DNA of 61,710 bases. Origin: Cyanobacteria bacterium FACHB-471 (GTDB lineage: Bacteria > Cyanobacteriota > Cyanobacteriia > Elainellales > Elainellaceae). The notes beneath the pieces are model-generated. The model did not search any database. It saw only the letters and a program-made list of their open reading frames with translations, and was not told the origin of the DNA. This document shows, piece after piece, positions 25,965 through 35,809 of this stretch. The stretch covers positions 1 through 61,710 of the forward strand of contig JACJOC010000022.1 of the NCBI GenBank assembly GCA_014695345.1, written 5' to 3'. Positions within the stretch are counted from its first letter, which is position 1; the number at the start of each line of letters is the position of its first letter. Both the position numbers and the translations under genes were made by a program.

Positions 25965-28157
25965 ATGAAGGCTGACCAATATTCTCAACGGATTCTTCCG
26001 GCTGACGCGATTCAAGCTGATGGTGGGGATGAAGGCGGGTTAGATCTCACTCAGACTGTAGGCGCTCTCCGGCGTAAAGCACTGCTAATTTTGGGTATCG
26101 CAGCCGCAATTACAGCCGCAGCCGTGTTCAAGGCTTTAACCGATACCCCCGTCTACCAGGCGGGTATGGAGATTCTAGTCAAGCCTGTGAGTGTAGAGAC
26201 AGAAGTTCTCTCTAATAATCCTGACTCTTTGAGCCGTCGCAGAACGCGACCAAACTCTGACCAACCTGCAATAACCGACACTCAACTCAAAGTTCTGCAA
26301 AGCCCTAAAGTCATCGCTCCGATTGTTGAAGACCTTGAAGGACAGTTTCCTGGACTAAACTACGGTACCTTCATCAATAGTCTCAGCATCTCGGTGACGG
26401 CAGAAAACATTCTGGTCATTGGCTATCAGCATCCTGATCCTGAGCTAGTGCGAGCCGCGCTTACTGAAGTTTCTGAAGCTTATTTAGACTACAGCCTTGA
26501 AGAACGGCAGGCAGAAATTCGCACAGGACTAGACTTTATCGAAGCGCAGCTTGATCCATTGCAGGAACAGGTAAATCAGCAGCAGCAACGGCTACAGGTT
26601 TTGCGGCAGGAGAACAATCTGATTGACCCTGAATCTAGGGGAGGTGAGCTGTCTGGTCAGACGAGCGCATTCACAAACCAACAGTTGGAGACTCGATTGG
26701 AGTTACAGCAGGCGCGATCGCTCTATGCAGACTTAGAGCGCGAACTGGCAGAGTCAGCTGACGCAAATGCCTCATCTGCTCTAACTCAAAATGCTCGCTA
26801 CCAAAAGCTGCTAGACCTGATTTTGGATGTTAATAGCCAGATGGCTCAAGGTTCAGCCTTGTTCCGAGAAAATAGCCAGGAAATGCAGGTACTTGCAGAT
26901 CAGCGAGAGAGCCTTTATCCGCTACTGCGCCAGGAAGGACAGCGAGTTTTAGAGCAGGTTGGAAGCCGAATTCAGGAACTCGAAGCCCGCGATCAGGCTT
27001 TGAGCGAGTCGATCGGCAATATTAATGTGAGAATTGACCAACTGTCTGAAGTGAGTCGCCAGTACACAGACATTCAGCGCGAACTGCAGATCGCCACAGA
27101 CAACCTAAGCTTATTTTTAGCGCAGCGAGAAGCTCTACGGATTGATGCCGCTCAGGAAGAGATTCCCTGGCAGATATTGACTCCACCTGGTGAACCCAGC
27201 CCCGTATCAGCAAGTGTTACCCGGAACGCCGCTCTGGGTATCGTTTTAGGTTTACTGATCGGCATCGGCACGGCTTTACTGCTCGACAAACTGAGTGACT
27301 TCCTCTACACACCTAAGCAAATCAAGGATGTCACCAAACTGCCCATTTTGGGGGTCATCCCTCACTACGAAGATTTGGAAGACTCAATTAGCGCAACTCA
27401 TGTCATCGCTCAGTCGTTGCAGATGAGCCGAGGTGTGCTGAGCAATGGCAATGGGCATCGTCCGATTGACCCAGCTTTTGTGGAAGCGTTTCGCTCGCTG
27501 TGGACTAATATTCGCCTGCTTAATCCTGATGCTCCGGTGCGATCGCTCGTCATCGGGTCTGCCGTTCCTAATAGCGGCAAATCCACCATCGCCGTCTTTT
27601 TGGCTCAAGCTGCCGCCGCGATGGGGCAGCGAGTTCTCCTGGTTGACACTGATCTGCGGCGTCCCAGCCTACATGAGCAACTGGGCGTAGCCAACACACG
27701 AGGGCTAACCGATTTGATTTCTGCTAGCGTCACTCCCTATCAGGCGATTCAGCGATTGTCCAAAGAAGACTACCTGTTTGTTCTGACGGCAGGTTCGGCT
27801 CCACCCGACCCACCCAAGTTCTTTGCCTCTCGCCGAATGCAAAGCCTAATGGAAGAATTTCACAAAACATTTGACCTGGTCATTTATGACACACCACCGT
27901 TATTAGGCTACTCGGACGCGCTGCTGTTGACCGCTCGGGCTGACGGTATGGTACTCGTCTCGCGCCTCGGCAAGCTCAAGCGTTCTTCGCTGGAGCAAGC
28001 TTTAGAAGACTTGAGAATTGCTGGCGTATCAGTTTTAGGCGCAGTGGCAAACGGTTCTAAAGATCGGGTCAAAACACCTTACTCACCAGCATCTTACATC
28101 CCCCAGGAAGTGGCTGGCGAAATCCTCGAACCATCCCATCCTGGACAGCAAAATTAG
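25965..28157 (+). CDS. Wzc-like polysaccharide co-polymerase / tyrosine autokinase
   Basis: This protein is about 730 aa. The ATG at 25965 follows a purine-rich GGGGG site; the frame extends 16 residues further. An N-terminal Wzz domain has its first membrane helix near residues 37-57. A long coiled-coil periplasmic region (about 180-420, rich in Gln/Glu/Leu) and a second helix near residue 425 (NAALGIVLGLLIGIGTALLL) follow. The cytoplasmic BY-kinase has Walker A SAVPNSGKST near 535, Walker A' VLLVDTDLRRP near 560 and Walker B VIYDTPPLL near 640. The C-terminal tail has only two tyrosines (TPYSPASYIPQ), fewer than the classic Wzc tyrosine cluster. It controls chain length and export together with the SLBB protein. 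Confidence 0.9.
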   Translation: MKADQYSQRILPADAIQADGGDEGGLDLTQTVGALRRKALLILGIAAAITAAAVFKALTDTPVYQAGMEILVKPVSVETEVLSNNPDSLSRRRTRPNSDQPAITDTQLKVLQSPKVIAPIVEDLEGQFPGLNYGTFINSLSISVTAENILVIGYQHPDPELVRAALTEVSEAYLDYSLEERQAEIRTGLDFIEAQLDPLQEQVNQQQQRLQVLRQENNLIDPESRGGELSGQTSAFTNQQLETRLELQQARSLYADLERELAESADANASSALTQNARYQKLLDLILDVNSQMAQGSALFRENSQEMQVLADQRESLYPLLRQEGQRVLEQVGSRIQELEARDQALSESIGNINVRIDQLSEVSRQYTDIQRELQIATDNLSLFLAQREALRIDAAQEEIPWQILTPPGEPSPVSASVTRNAALGIVLGLLIGIGTALLLDKLSDFLYTPKQIKDVTKLPILGVIPHYEDLEDSISATHVIAQSLQMSRGVLSNGNGHRPIDPAFVEAFRSLWTNIRLLNPDAPVRSLVIGSAVPNSGKSTIAVFLAQAAAAMGQRVLLVDTDLRRPSLHEQLGVANTRGLTDLISASVTPYQAIQRLSKEDYLFVLTAGSAPPDPPKFFASRRMQSLMEEFHKTFDLVIYDTPPLLGYSDALLLTARADGMVLVSRLGKLKRSSLEQALEDLRIAGVSVLGAVANGSKDRVKTPYSPASYIPQEVAGEILEPSHPGQQN

Positions 28158-28263
28158 GGGAAACTATCACGCTGCACTGGAAAAGTTGTTGTAGAACCTG
28201 CAACAGGTGACGCATCAAAATGTTAACTTTAATGAAGTCACTCGACCGCGTTATCTACCTGCT

Positions 28264-28776
28264 ATGCGTTTACAGCATCTTCCTAGACTTGTTCTAACCC
28301 TATTAACATTGGTTGCAGTCACACTAGTTGCTCTGTCGCCGATGCCAGCTCTAGCTGCCAGTTCTGCAGCGATTCGGGCTTATGATGATGCCGATGCAAC
28401 CACCAAAAACTATTCGGGGCAGAGCTTGCTGCAAGCAGAATTCAGCAACGCCAACTTAAAGGAAGCCAACTTTAGCAATGCCGATTTACGAGGCGCAGTG
28501 TTTAACGGGTCTGCACTAAATCATGCTAATTTTCATGGCGCAAACTTCAGCGATGGCATTGCCTACATTACCGATTTTGCAGAGGCAGATTTGAGTGATG
28601 CAATTTTTGATTCTGCGATGATGCTCAAGTCAAACTTTCGCGGCGCGAAGGTCACGGGGGCTGACTTTAGCTTTGCGCTACTTGACCGAGAGCAGGCGAT
28701 GGCCCTCTGTGAAACGGCTCGTGGCTCTAATCCAGTAACGGGTGTGGACACGCGAGAGTCTTTGGGCTGTCGCTAA
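28264..28776 (+). CDS. Exported pentapeptide-repeat protein
   Basis: This protein is about 170 aa. I prefer the ATG at 28264, since [20 protein letters not shown] and the following PMPALA form a good signal peptide. A GTG at 28207 would add 19 residues. Residues ~45-150 are A(N/D)(L/F)XX pentapeptides such as [17 protein letters not shown] and [10 protein letters not shown], which fold into a right-handed quadrilateral helix. Two late cysteines (ALCETARG and SLGCR) resemble the disulphide seen in thylakoid-lumen pentapeptide proteins. The location is therefore probably lumen or periplasm. Its role is unknown. Confidence 0.8.
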   Translation: MRLQHLPRLVLTLLTLVAVTLVALSPMPALAASSAAIRAYDDADATTKNYSGQSLLQAEFSNANLKEANFSNADLRGAVFNGSALNHANFHGANFSDGIAYITDFAEADLSDAIFDSAMMLKSNFRGAKVTGADFSFALLDREQAMALCETARGSNPVTGVDTRESLGCR

Positions 28777-28803
28777 GCCGATTGTCAGGTCTGAGCAAGA
28801 TTT

Positions 28804-29139
28804 TTATTGTCCGCAGCAGCGATCGATTCCTAGGCTGTCTAGCAGCAGATCGCTGACTGCATTGGCAACGGCAAATTCGCTGTAAAAACTTTTAGAAAAG
28901 TCAAACGCCTGCATTTCTGTCAGGATGGCGATCACTAGGGAGCCGACATCGTTTTCTCCTTCCATCCGCTGACGCACAAACACTTGGGCAGCGCGTTTAG
29001 CAATGTCTTGATTGACGGGTTCTGGAATAAACTCGTGGTCTAGCCATTGGTGCAAAGTTTCCTGGAGCCACTGTCCCTCTTGTTGAGCATCTTGAGGCGG
29101 CGGCAGGGTAATGGGTGAAATTGGCTCAGCCATAGTCAA
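28804..29139 (-). CDS. Conserved hypothetical protein (cyanobacterial type)
   Basis: This 111-aa soluble protein is mostly helical and acidic, with WLQETLHQWLDHEFIPEP, RAAQVFVRQRMEGENDVGS and EMQAFDFSKSFYSEFAVANA, and ends DSLGIDRCCGQ with paired cysteines. I recognise no named domain. The composition and clean frame suggest a real gene. It is convergent with the pentapeptide gene (27 nt apart) and divergent from aat. M1 or M3 could be the start. Confidence 0.65.
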   Translation of the reverse strand: MTMAEPISPITLPPPQDAQQEGQWLQETLHQWLDHEFIPEPVNQDIAKRAAQVFVRQRMEGENDVGSLVIAILTEMQAFDFSKSFYSEFAVANAVSDLLLDSLGIDRCCGQ

Positions 29140-29283
29140 GCAAGTAGTGGAGGGCTTTCCTGCTGAGTTAGAATGACCAGTCAGGATTTGTGATCACTAT
29201 ATAACAATCCCGGGGATGCATTCATCACTCCATCGACAATCAACAGCGTCTAGCAGCAGTTTGGCATGAGTGAGGAATAAACC

Positions 29284-29862
29284 ATGCATTTTGACCTTTC
29301 TGCCATTGTTCAAGGATATGCCCAAGGCTGCTTTTTGATGGCAGATGAGACAGGCAGAAACTTGAGCTGGTATTCCAGCCGGGAGCGGGCACTGATTCCG
29401 CTGGATGAACGATTTCGATATCCGCGATCGCTCCAGCGTGTGCTTAACCAAGATCGCTTTACTGTTGCTGTCAATCAGGACTTTGAGTCGGTGGTTGACG
29501 GTTGTGCCAATCGGGAAACAACCTGGATTTCACCAGAGCTGCGAGAAATTTACTTCGCGCTCTACAAAGCTGGCTACGCCTACAGTTTTGAAACCTGGCA
29601 GGGCGATCGCCTGGCAGGGGGTATTCTCGGCATTGTGATCGGTGCAGCTTTTATTGGAGAGTCCATGTTTTTCGCTATTCCTGAAGGCTCTAAGGTGGCA
29701 ATGGTAAAGCTGGTAGAGAGATTGCGATCGCGTCATTTTCACTTGTTTGACGCGCAAATGATGAACCCTCACCTGGAGAGATTTGGAGCCTACTACATCG
29801 GCAATCGAGAGTACAAAAATCTGCTCAAGCAGTCCCTCCCCCATCACTGCTCTCTGGTCTGA
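29284..29862 (+). CDS. aat: Leucyl/phenylalanyl-tRNA--protein transferase
   Basis: This 192-aa enzyme transfers Leu or Phe from aminoacyl-tRNA to proteins with N-terminal Lys/Arg, marking them for ClpS/ClpAP in the N-degron pathway. Family motifs are [26 protein letters not shown] (WWSPDPR-like loop) and the GNAT-fold core [20 protein letters not shown]. The C-terminal [16 protein letters not shown] is also typical. It is somewhat shorter than the E. coli enzyme, as is usual in cyanobacteria. The ATG at 29284 gives the expected N-terminus. Confidence 0.93.
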   Translation: MHFDLSAIVQGYAQGCFLMADETGRNLSWYSSRERALIPLDERFRYPRSLQRVLNQDRFTVAVNQDFESVVDGCANRETTWISPELREIYFALYKAGYAYSFETWQGDRLAGGILGIVIGAAFIGESMFFAIPEGSKVAMVKLVERLRSRHFHLFDAQMMNPHLERFGAYYIGNREYKNLLKQSLPHHCSLV

Positions 29863-29867
29863 ATTCT

Positions 29868-29950
29868 CTAGACCTTCTGCACGAATCACTTTTCCAAGCA
29901 TGAATGGTAGCGCGGCTGGGCCGCGCTACCATTCATGCAGCAGATTTTCT
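29868..29950. repeat. Dispersed palindromic repeat, family 2, copy A
   Basis: Stem arms at 29898-29915 and 29921-29938 are perfectly complementary (GCATGAATGGTAGCGCGG and its complement). The surrounding ~83 bp recur at 52695-52777. The repeat begins 6 nt after the aat stop and may also end its transcript, although it lacks a T-tract. Confidence 0.75.
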
Positions 29951-30121
29951 AATCTGAAATTCATCACTCCAGCCCTGAGAGCCATTTTCCGATCACTCCA
30001 GCGGGAGATGTGAATTGCATAGCACTCTTGTGATGATGAGCACAAGGAATTTTTGTGTTTAAATCCATTTGGCTTAAGACGCTATTAGCCATCAACTTTG
30101 AGTGAGGAAGGGGCGATCGCA

Positions 30122-30778
30122 ATGGCAAATCTAGAGCAGCTTGCCTTATTTCAAGAAGACACCATTCTGTGGAATCGCTGGCGAGAAGAAAATCCCCAGG
30201 TCAGACCCGATTTTGCTGGCGTTGACTTTAGTGGTCTTGACCTCAGAGGACACAATTTCAGCGGCGTTGATTTAACGGATGCTAATTTCCGGGGTGGCGA
30301 TTTAATCAAAGCTGACTTTAGCGAAGCCATTCTAGATGAAGCTGACCTCAGCAACAGTGACCTCATCAAAACTGACTTTAGCAACGCTGACCTATCCAAC
30401 GCTGACTTGAGTGAGTCAGGTACCCGAGAATCTGACCTGAGCGGGGCAAACCTCAAAGAAGCAAATCTGATTGGCACCGATTTAGCTGGCGCAAATATCA
30501 TTGGCGCAAATTTGAGTAACGCTGACCTGATTGGCGCAAACTTAGAAGGCGCCAGTCTAGTTAAAGCTGACCTCAGCCACGCTGACTTGAGTGGCGCAAA
30601 TCTCAGTCGAGCTAGTCTAATCAAAACTAACTTGGCTGGAGCTAGTCTGATTGGCGCAAACTTGAGCGGGGCAAACCTGAGTGGCGCAAACCTCAATGGT
30701 GCCAACCTCAGCGGCGCAAACTTAGAAGGCGCTGTGATGCCTGATGGAAAAGTCAATCAACAATCCACCAAAAAATAG
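30122..30778 (+). CDS. Cytoplasmic pentapeptide-repeat protein
   Basis: This is a protein of about 218 aa without a signal peptide. I take the ATG at 30122, preceded by GAGGAAGGGG. Residues ~40-205 are uninterrupted pentapeptides of type A(N/D)LSG and A(N/D)LIG, more than 30 repeats, predicting a right-handed beta-helix of about eight coils. The DNA itself is repetitive (recurring GGCGCAAA and GCTGAC units), which leaves the antisense frame open too. Function is unknown. DNA-gyrase mimicry, known for some pentapeptide proteins, cannot be inferred from sequence alone. Confidence 0.85.
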   Translation: MANLEQLALFQEDTILWNRWREENPQVRPDFAGVDFSGLDLRGHNFSGVDLTDANFRGGDLIKADFSEAILDEADLSNSDLIKTDFSNADLSNADLSESGTRESDLSGANLKEANLIGTDLAGANIIGANLSNADLIGANLEGASLVKADLSHADLSGANLSRASLIKTNLAGASLIGANLSGANLSGANLNGANLSGANLEGAVMPDGKVNQQSTKK

Positions 30779-30798
30779 CCCACAGTATAAGGGGCGTT

Positions 30799-31701
30799 CT
30801 AACGTAGGGCAAAGCGACGCACTGCGAACAGGCTACCCATCAACCCTACGGTGCTTCCCAAAATTAGTAGCGCTAGGGGCAGCAGGATGGTTTGCTGACG
30901 GCTTAGATCCAAACTGTTGGTCAAAAATTGAATAAACTCTGGCTGTTGGGCTAGCAAATGGTTGATAAATTGCTGCACACCCGCAATTAAGCCCCAGGAA
31001 ATGATCGCTCCAGCAATTCCAAAGGCAATTCCCTGGAGAATGAACGGTAGATAAATCCAGGTTGTGGTTGCACCCACTAATTGCATCACTTCAATCTCAC
31101 GCCGACGCGCCATCACGATTAGGCGAATGGTTGTGGTGATGACAGCGATCGCCGTCATCGTCAGGATTGCGGTCACGCCAAGGCTGACCCAGTTTAGCCC
31201 CTGGTTGAGCTGGGCAATGCGCTTGACTGCCTCATCCACATACTGCACTTCATCGACTCCCTGCATCACAGCCAGCTTTTCAGCCAGAGCAGGCACTTGT
31301 TCTGAATCCTTAGCTTTGACTTTGATTTCATCCACAAGCGGGTTGCCGTTTAGTTGCTGGGTAGCTCCTTGGATGTCTGAAACTCCCATATCTTTGACCA
31401 GTGCTTCCCAGGCTTGCTCTTTTGAGGTTGTTGCCACTCCAGAAACTTCTGGCATAGCCTCGATCAAGGGTTTTAATGTGTCTGCCTGAACTCCGGTTTC
31501 TAAATAAACCGACACCTCAAGCTGGCTACCAAACTGGTTGAGCAAACTCTCAAGCTGCCAGGAAGATTGAAGACTCACACCAAACAGAAACAGCAGCACC
31601 GTAACCGTGCTAATCGCTGCCCAGTTCATCCAGCCGCCCCGTTTCAACCCCAGTAGGGTTTCACGCAGCAGGTAATCTGATTTAGTGAGAAATTGCAGCA
31701 C
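30799..31701 (-). CDS. ftsX: Cell division protein FtsX-like
   Basis: This 300-aa protein has four membrane helices (near residues 26-48, 175-200, 225-250 and 270-292). A periplasmic extracellular-loop domain lies between the first two (YLETGVQADTLKPLIEAMPE). Its C-terminal half has TIRLIVMARRREIEVMQLVG, the FtsX permease signature. FtsX with the ATPase FtsE activates peptidoglycan hydrolases at the division site. No ftsE lies next to it here. The gene is convergent with the pentapeptide gene, with stops 20 nt apart. Confidence 0.9.
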   Translation of the reverse strand: MLQFLTKSDYLLRETLLGLKRGGWMNWAAISTVTVLLFLFGVSLQSSWQLESLLNQFGSQLEVSVYLETGVQADTLKPLIEAMPEVSGVATTSKEQAWEALVKDMGVSDIQGATQQLNGNPLVDEIKVKAKDSEQVPALAEKLAVMQGVDEVQYVDEAVKRIAQLNQGLNWVSLGVTAILTMTAIAVITTTIRLIVMARRREIEVMQLVGATTTWIYLPFILQGIAFGIAGAIISWGLIAGVQQFINHLLAQQPEFIQFLTNSLDLSRQQTILLPLALLILGSTVGLMGSLFAVRRFALR

Positions 31702-31983
31702 GCAATAGCCTCCGCTTGAGAGTTATGAGGTTTAAATTCAGAATTGTGAGCTTAAAGGGTCTTCAAAATTCACAACTTAGGATTCGTACCTATTGAACAA
31801 ATTCATAGAGTAAACCAACTTGACCTTTTCGTAAAACGGTCAAAAATTGTCTCCTAGCAGTAACCCGAAAATTGGTTGTACCAATTCTCTTAAAGGTTGC
31901 ACATTCCAAAATATGCAGCCTTCTGTAGAAACAGGATTAGATTCAGGTAGTGTGATTGAATCCGTCTGTCGAGGAGTGCATTT

Positions 31984-32619
31984 ATGGCTGCTGAAGTGAC
32001 TGTAATTAACCATCCACTGATCCAGCATAAGCTGACTTTAATGCGACGGGTTGAAACCAGTACAGCCAAATTTCGAGCGCTGCTAAAAGAAATTAGTATG
32101 CTACTGGCGTATGAAGTCACCCGTGATTTGCCGCTGAAGACCGAGCGCATTCAAACACCCATGTCACCCATGGATGCTCCGATTTTAGCTCCAGAAAAGA
32201 AAATGGTGCTCGTCTCAATTATGCGGGCAGGGCAAGGAATTTTGGACGGCATGTTGGAGTTAATGCCGTCGGCAAGAGTGGGGCACATTGGCTTATATCG
32301 CGATCCTCGAACTTTGGTGGTGATTGAGTACTACTTTAAGGTGCCGCAAGACATTGAGGAACGAGACATTCTCGTCGTCGATCCGATGCTGGCGACTGGA
32401 AACTCAGCAGTCGCAGCCGTGCATCGCTTAAAGGAGACGAATCCCAACTCCATCAAGTTTGTCTGTCTGTTGGCTGCCCCAGAGGGAATTCGCCATTTCC
32501 ATAGCCAGCACCCAGATGTGCCGATCTACACGGCAGCAATCGACGACAAACTAGACGAGCATGGCTACATTTTGCCTGGATTGGGGGATGCAGGCGATCG
32601 CCTTTTTGGCACCAAGTAG
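31984..32619 (+). CDS. upp: Uracil phosphoribosyltransferase
   Basis: This 211-aa enzyme converts uracil and PRPP to UMP (pyrimidine salvage). It shows the PRPP loop [16 protein letters not shown], the preceding [15 protein letters not shown] and the uracil-binding [17 protein letters not shown] at the C-terminus. Length matches the family (about 208-216 aa). It is monocistronic, with a 280-nt upstream gap shared with divergent ftsX. Confidence 0.95.
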   Translation: MAAEVTVINHPLIQHKLTLMRRVETSTAKFRALLKEISMLLAYEVTRDLPLKTERIQTPMSPMDAPILAPEKKMVLVSIMRAGQGILDGMLELMPSARVGHIGLYRDPRTLVVIEYYFKVPQDIEERDILVVDPMLATGNSAVAAVHRLKETNPNSIKFVCLLAAPEGIRHFHSQHPDVPIYTAAIDDKLDEHGYILPGLGDAGDRLFGTK

Positions 32620-32712
32620 GGGCAGATTTAGCCATAAAGCGATCGCCTTGGTGCAAAAACTCTGGCAAAACCTGCCCCTACAGGGGGTTAAACCTCTCAC
32701 AAATCCCCCAAT

Positions 32713-33921
32713 TTAAGCGATCGCCCCAACCGACTTTAGTTCAAAAATCCTCTCGATCGCGTTTGCCACAACGCGGTCGGGAGTCGAAGCCCCAGATGTA
32801 ACGCCGACCACAATTTTGCCCTCTGGCAGCCAGTTTTCGCAGACCTCCAGATCTCGATGCAGCGGTTTATGTTCGACCCGATTGCCCGGGCCAATCCGCT
32901 CGGCGCTATCAATGTGGTACGAGGGAATGCCCCGCTCGACTGCGATTTCCTGGAGGTGAGTCGTGTTAGACGAGTTGTAGCCGCCAATGACTAACATCAG
33001 GTCGAGCGGTTCCTCCACCAGCTCAAACATGGCATCTTGCCGTTCCTGGGTTGCGTCACAGATCGTGTTAAAGCTGAGAAAATGCTGGTTGAGTGCCGTA
33101 GGGCCATATTTTTTCAGCATGGTGTGTTCAAACAGCTTGCCGATTTGCTCGGTTTCTCCCTTCAACATAGTGGTCTGATTAGCAATGCCAACTCGCTCCA
33201 AATCTTTGTCGGGGTCAAATCCAACGGAGCAGGCGCGGCTAAACTTTTCCATGAATTCCTGGCGATCGCCCCCGTTCAGGATGTAATCACAGACATACTG
33301 GGCTTCTGCCAAGTTCAAGACAATCAGGTAAGTGCTGGCAAAAGAGCTAGTGGCGATCGTTTCTTCGTGGTTGTACTTACCGTGAATGATCGAGGTGTGG
33401 CTACTTTTTTTGTGCTTCTCAACCGTATTCCAGACCTTTGATACCCAGGGGCAGGTCGTATCGACGATGGTGCAACCTTTGTCATTGAGCAGCTGCATTT
33501 CCTGAACGCTAGCGCCAAAAGCAGGCAAAATCACCACATCTCCCCGATCAACCACCGAGAAGTCTTTTTGACCTGCGTTCACCGCAATGAAGCCCACCTG
33601 CATATCTCGCAAGCGCTGATTCACAGAAGGGTTGTGAATAATCTCGTTCGTGATCCAGATCCGCTCTGTGGGAAAATGCTGGCGCGTTTCGTAAGCCATT
33701 GCCACGGCTCGCTCCACGCCCCAGCAAAAGCCAAACGCCTCGGCCAACCGAATCGTCACATCACCCCGATTTAAGGTGTAGTTGTTGTCGCGAATTTGCT
33801 GAATCAGATCGCTCTGATACTCGGTCTGCATTTGACCAGAAACTTCAGCTTCGTGACCAAATCCTTTGCGATGGTATTGCTCCGACGCATTGAGCGATCG
33901 CTTAAAAGCTTTTGTATCCAT
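32713..33921 (-). CDS. ispH: 4-hydroxy-3-methylbut-2-enyl diphosphate reductase (IspH/LytB)
   Basis: This 402-aa [4Fe-4S] enzyme carries out the last step of the MEP isoprenoid pathway, making IPP and DMAPP. Cluster cysteines lie in [32 protein letters not shown] and [15 protein letters not shown]. The N-terminal extension (~50 residues) and total length are those of the plant/cyanobacterial IspH type, longer than the ~315-aa proteobacterial form. A pair of 15-bp direct repeats lies about 60 nt upstream of its start (33982-34017). Confidence 0.95.
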   Translation of the reverse strand: MDTKAFKRSLNASEQYHRKGFGHEAEVSGQMQTEYQSDLIQQIRDNNYTLNRGDVTIRLAEAFGFCWGVERAVAMAYETRQHFPTERIWITNEIIHNPSVNQRLRDMQVGFIAVNAGQKDFSVVDRGDVVILPAFGASVQEMQLLNDKGCTIVDTTCPWVSKVWNTVEKHKKSSHTSIIHGKYNHEETIATSSFASTYLIVLNLAEAQYVCDYILNGGDRQEFMEKFSRACSVGFDPDKDLERVGIANQTTMLKGETEQIGKLFEHTMLKKYGPTALNQHFLSFNTICDATQERQDAMFELVEEPLDLMLVIGGYNSSNTTHLQEIAVERGIPSYHIDSAERIGPGNRVEHKPLHRDLEVCENWLPEGKIVVGVTSGASTPDRVVANAIERIFELKSVGAIA

Positions 33922-33981
33922 ACCATCTCCCTACAAACTACACCTAACGAATAAAGCTACCTTCAACTTTAGTGGGCATTG

Positions 33982-34017
33982 ACTACCCTATACAAGAAAT
34001 TAACTACCCTGTACAAG
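33982..34017. promoter_or_regulatory. Pair of 15-bp direct repeats upstream of ispH
   Basis: ACTACCCTATACAAG (33982-33996) and ACTACCCTGTACAAG (34003-34017) differ by one base. They repeat with a 21-nt period, two turns of the helix, in the 122-nt gap between the nadA stop and the ispH start. This suggests a tandem regulator site controlling ispH (inference). It could also be a chance or mobile duplication. Confidence 0.4.
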
Positions 34018-34043
34018 GCAGAATTCTTGCCAGTTCGCACTTA

Positions 34044-35018
34044 CTACATACTCATTTCCAGCATTCGCTGAATTGGCCGCAGTGCCGCAGCCTGAATATC
34101 TGCTGGAAGGGTAATTTCGGGTGTGCGATTTTTCATGCACAGATAGAGCTTCTCCAGAGTATTCAGTCGCATGTGAGGACACTCGTTGCAAGCGCAGCTA
34201 TTCATTGGCGGGGCAGGGATGAACTGCTTATCGGGAGCCTGTTTCTGCATCTGGTGAATGATCCCCGATTCTGTCACCACAATAAATGCCTGCTTGGAGC
34301 TTTTTTGAGCGTACTTCAACAGCGCAGTTGTCGAGCCAATGTAGGAAGCATGGCGCAAAACAGCAGGTTCACATTCAGGGTGAGCGATTACCTCAGCGGA
34401 CGGGTGAGCAACTTGAAGCTGCACCATTTTCTTTTCAGAAAAGTTTTCGTGTACCATGCAAGCCCCGTCCCAGAGCACCAGGTCGCGCCCTGTTTCTGCC
34501 ATGACGTAGCGTCCCAGGTTGCGATCGGGCGCAAAAATAATCGGCTGATCTTTGGGAATCTGGTTAACGATCTGGACAGCATTCGAGCTAGTGCAAATGA
34601 TGTCACTCATTGCCTTGATTTCGGCCGTGCAGTTGATATACGAAACCACAAGATGATCAGGATGGGCTGCTTTGAAGGCGGCAAAGGCTTGGGGCGGGCA
34701 GCTATCTGCCAGGGAACAGCCTGCATCCAGGTCAGGCAACAGCACAAGCTTATTGGGGTTGAGAATTTTGGCGGTTTCTGCCATGAAGTGAACCCCGGCA
34801 AAAACAATTACCTCGGCGTTGGTGTTAGCCGCTTGTTGAGACAGCCCTAATGAATCTCCAATGTAGTCTGCGATGTCCTGAATATCGGGGTCTTGATAGT
34901 AGTGAGCCAAGACCACAGCATTTAATTCTCGCTTTAGGGTTTGAATTGCCTGAAACAAGTCACGAGGCAAGGCAGACAATTGGTTTTGGTCGAGTTTAGA
35001 CGGTGCAGTAGTGAACAC
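34044..35018 (-). CDS. nadA: Quinolinate synthase A
   Basis: This 324-aa [4Fe-4S] enzyme condenses iminoaspartate with dihydroxyacetone phosphate to quinolinate in NAD synthesis. Motifs are [20 protein letters not shown], and the three cluster-cysteine regions are [27 protein letters not shown] and [19 protein letters not shown]. Length is typical of the family. nadB and nadC are not in this window. The gene is followed in the same direction by ispH. Confidence 0.94.
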   Translation of the reverse strand: MFTTAPSKLDQNQLSALPRDLFQAIQTLKRELNAVVLAHYYQDPDIQDIADYIGDSLGLSQQAANTNAEVIVFAGVHFMAETAKILNPNKLVLLPDLDAGCSLADSCPPQAFAAFKAAHPDHLVVSYINCTAEIKAMSDIICTSSNAVQIVNQIPKDQPIIFAPDRNLGRYVMAETGRDLVLWDGACMVHENFSEKKMVQLQVAHPSAEVIAHPECEPAVLRHASYIGSTTALLKYAQKSSKQAFIVVTESGIIHQMQKQAPDKQFIPAPPMNSCACNECPHMRLNTLEKLYLCMKNRTPEITLPADIQAAALRPIQRMLEMSM

Positions 35019-35385
35019 AGTAAAAAAACGCTGTTAGTAGAGTGAACTCGGAAGCCTCCTGATTATAGTTGTTTTTACCAAAAACAACATGACTATTCCT
35101 GCTCCAAAATCCTGAAGTGAATCCGCAGAGATCCCAGCCCACACACCAGCCGCAGGATGGACAGGACTGCTTTACCCATTTCATTGCCCAAAGTCCAGTA
35201 GATAGGCATCAGTTCGCATTCCTTATCCTTCTACACGCAGCTTAGGTGCAGGAAGAATGAAGGGTGAGGGTTTTGTCTTGAAATACCAATATTCGAGTGC
35301 TTTATTCAACAAAACAGCCACGCATATGGCGTGGCCTCAGGAGCATGAATTGCAAGAGGAATCAGCCCTCTAAACTTTTGCGGGT
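35019..35385. other. Gap upstream of nadA
   Basis: No convincing gene is present. A Cys/Trp-rich 62-codon frame on the minus strand overlaps the nadA start and looks spurious. The nadA promoter should lie at the left end, and a terminator for the 66-aa protein gene lies at 35317-35335. Confidence 0.4.
35317..35335 (-). terminator. Probable terminator after the 66-aa protein gene
   Basis: GCCACGC and GCGTGGC pair around a 5-nt loop, and the minus strand then reads TGTTTTGTTG. It is about 50 nt past the stop at 35386. Confidence 0.5.
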
Positions 35386-35586
35386 TCAATCTACGACTTG
35401 CAGGAGATCGTGACGCAAGCCATATAGCACTCGATGAATTAACGCTCGCTGCTCTTCTGCTAAAGCATCTTGAGATAAAGCAGAGACAAGACGGCTCTCT
35501 TCAACGCGAGTGATTTTGCGGGAAAACAAAATTTGTTCAACCAAATCTTCCAAAGGGATCTGGTAAACGGAGGCTTGAGTCTGCAT
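35386..35586 (-). CDS. Small conserved cyanobacterial protein
   Basis: This 66-aa charged, helical protein has ILFSRKITRVEESRLVSALS, then LAEEQRALIHRVLYGLRHDL, and ends LLQVVD. The pattern of a KITR.EE..L.SAL.S block followed by LI.RV..GL...LL.VVD recurs in small cyanobacterial proteins of unknown function that I have seen annotated only as hypothetical. It is a single gene with its own terminator. Confidence 0.65.
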   Translation of the reverse strand: MQTQASVYQIPLEDLVEQILFSRKITRVEESRLVSALSQDALAEEQRALIHRVLYGLRHDLLQVVD

Positions 35587-35809
35587 CTGGCTAGAGATTA
35601 AGCGATGTTAAAACTATCGGTCATTCTGAACAAATCAGACGTGATTGAGGTGCAGCTTTTGTGTGATTATTTCCTCCAATAGAGGTGATCTATATCACTG
35701 CATAAAGCTTCATCTTCAAAGCTCAAGTTTTTTGCAAAGACTCAGTGTATAGAAGTTAAACATCCGCTGTAGCAACTCACGCTGCTGAGGAAGCGCAATA
35801 AGTCAGCGC

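Noticed and set aside
30151-30756. Long open frame on the minus strand, antisense to the pentapeptide-repeat gene
   Set aside because: It is composed of repeated Leu/Arg/Ala-Pro-type residues forced by the repetitive pentapeptide codons on the other strand. The plus-strand product matches a known repeat fold.
34996-35184. Cys/Trp-rich 62-codon frame upstream of nadA
   Set aside because: It overlaps the nadA start, has no visible ribosome site and its composition is atypical. The cysteines are not in a recognised metal-binding spacing.
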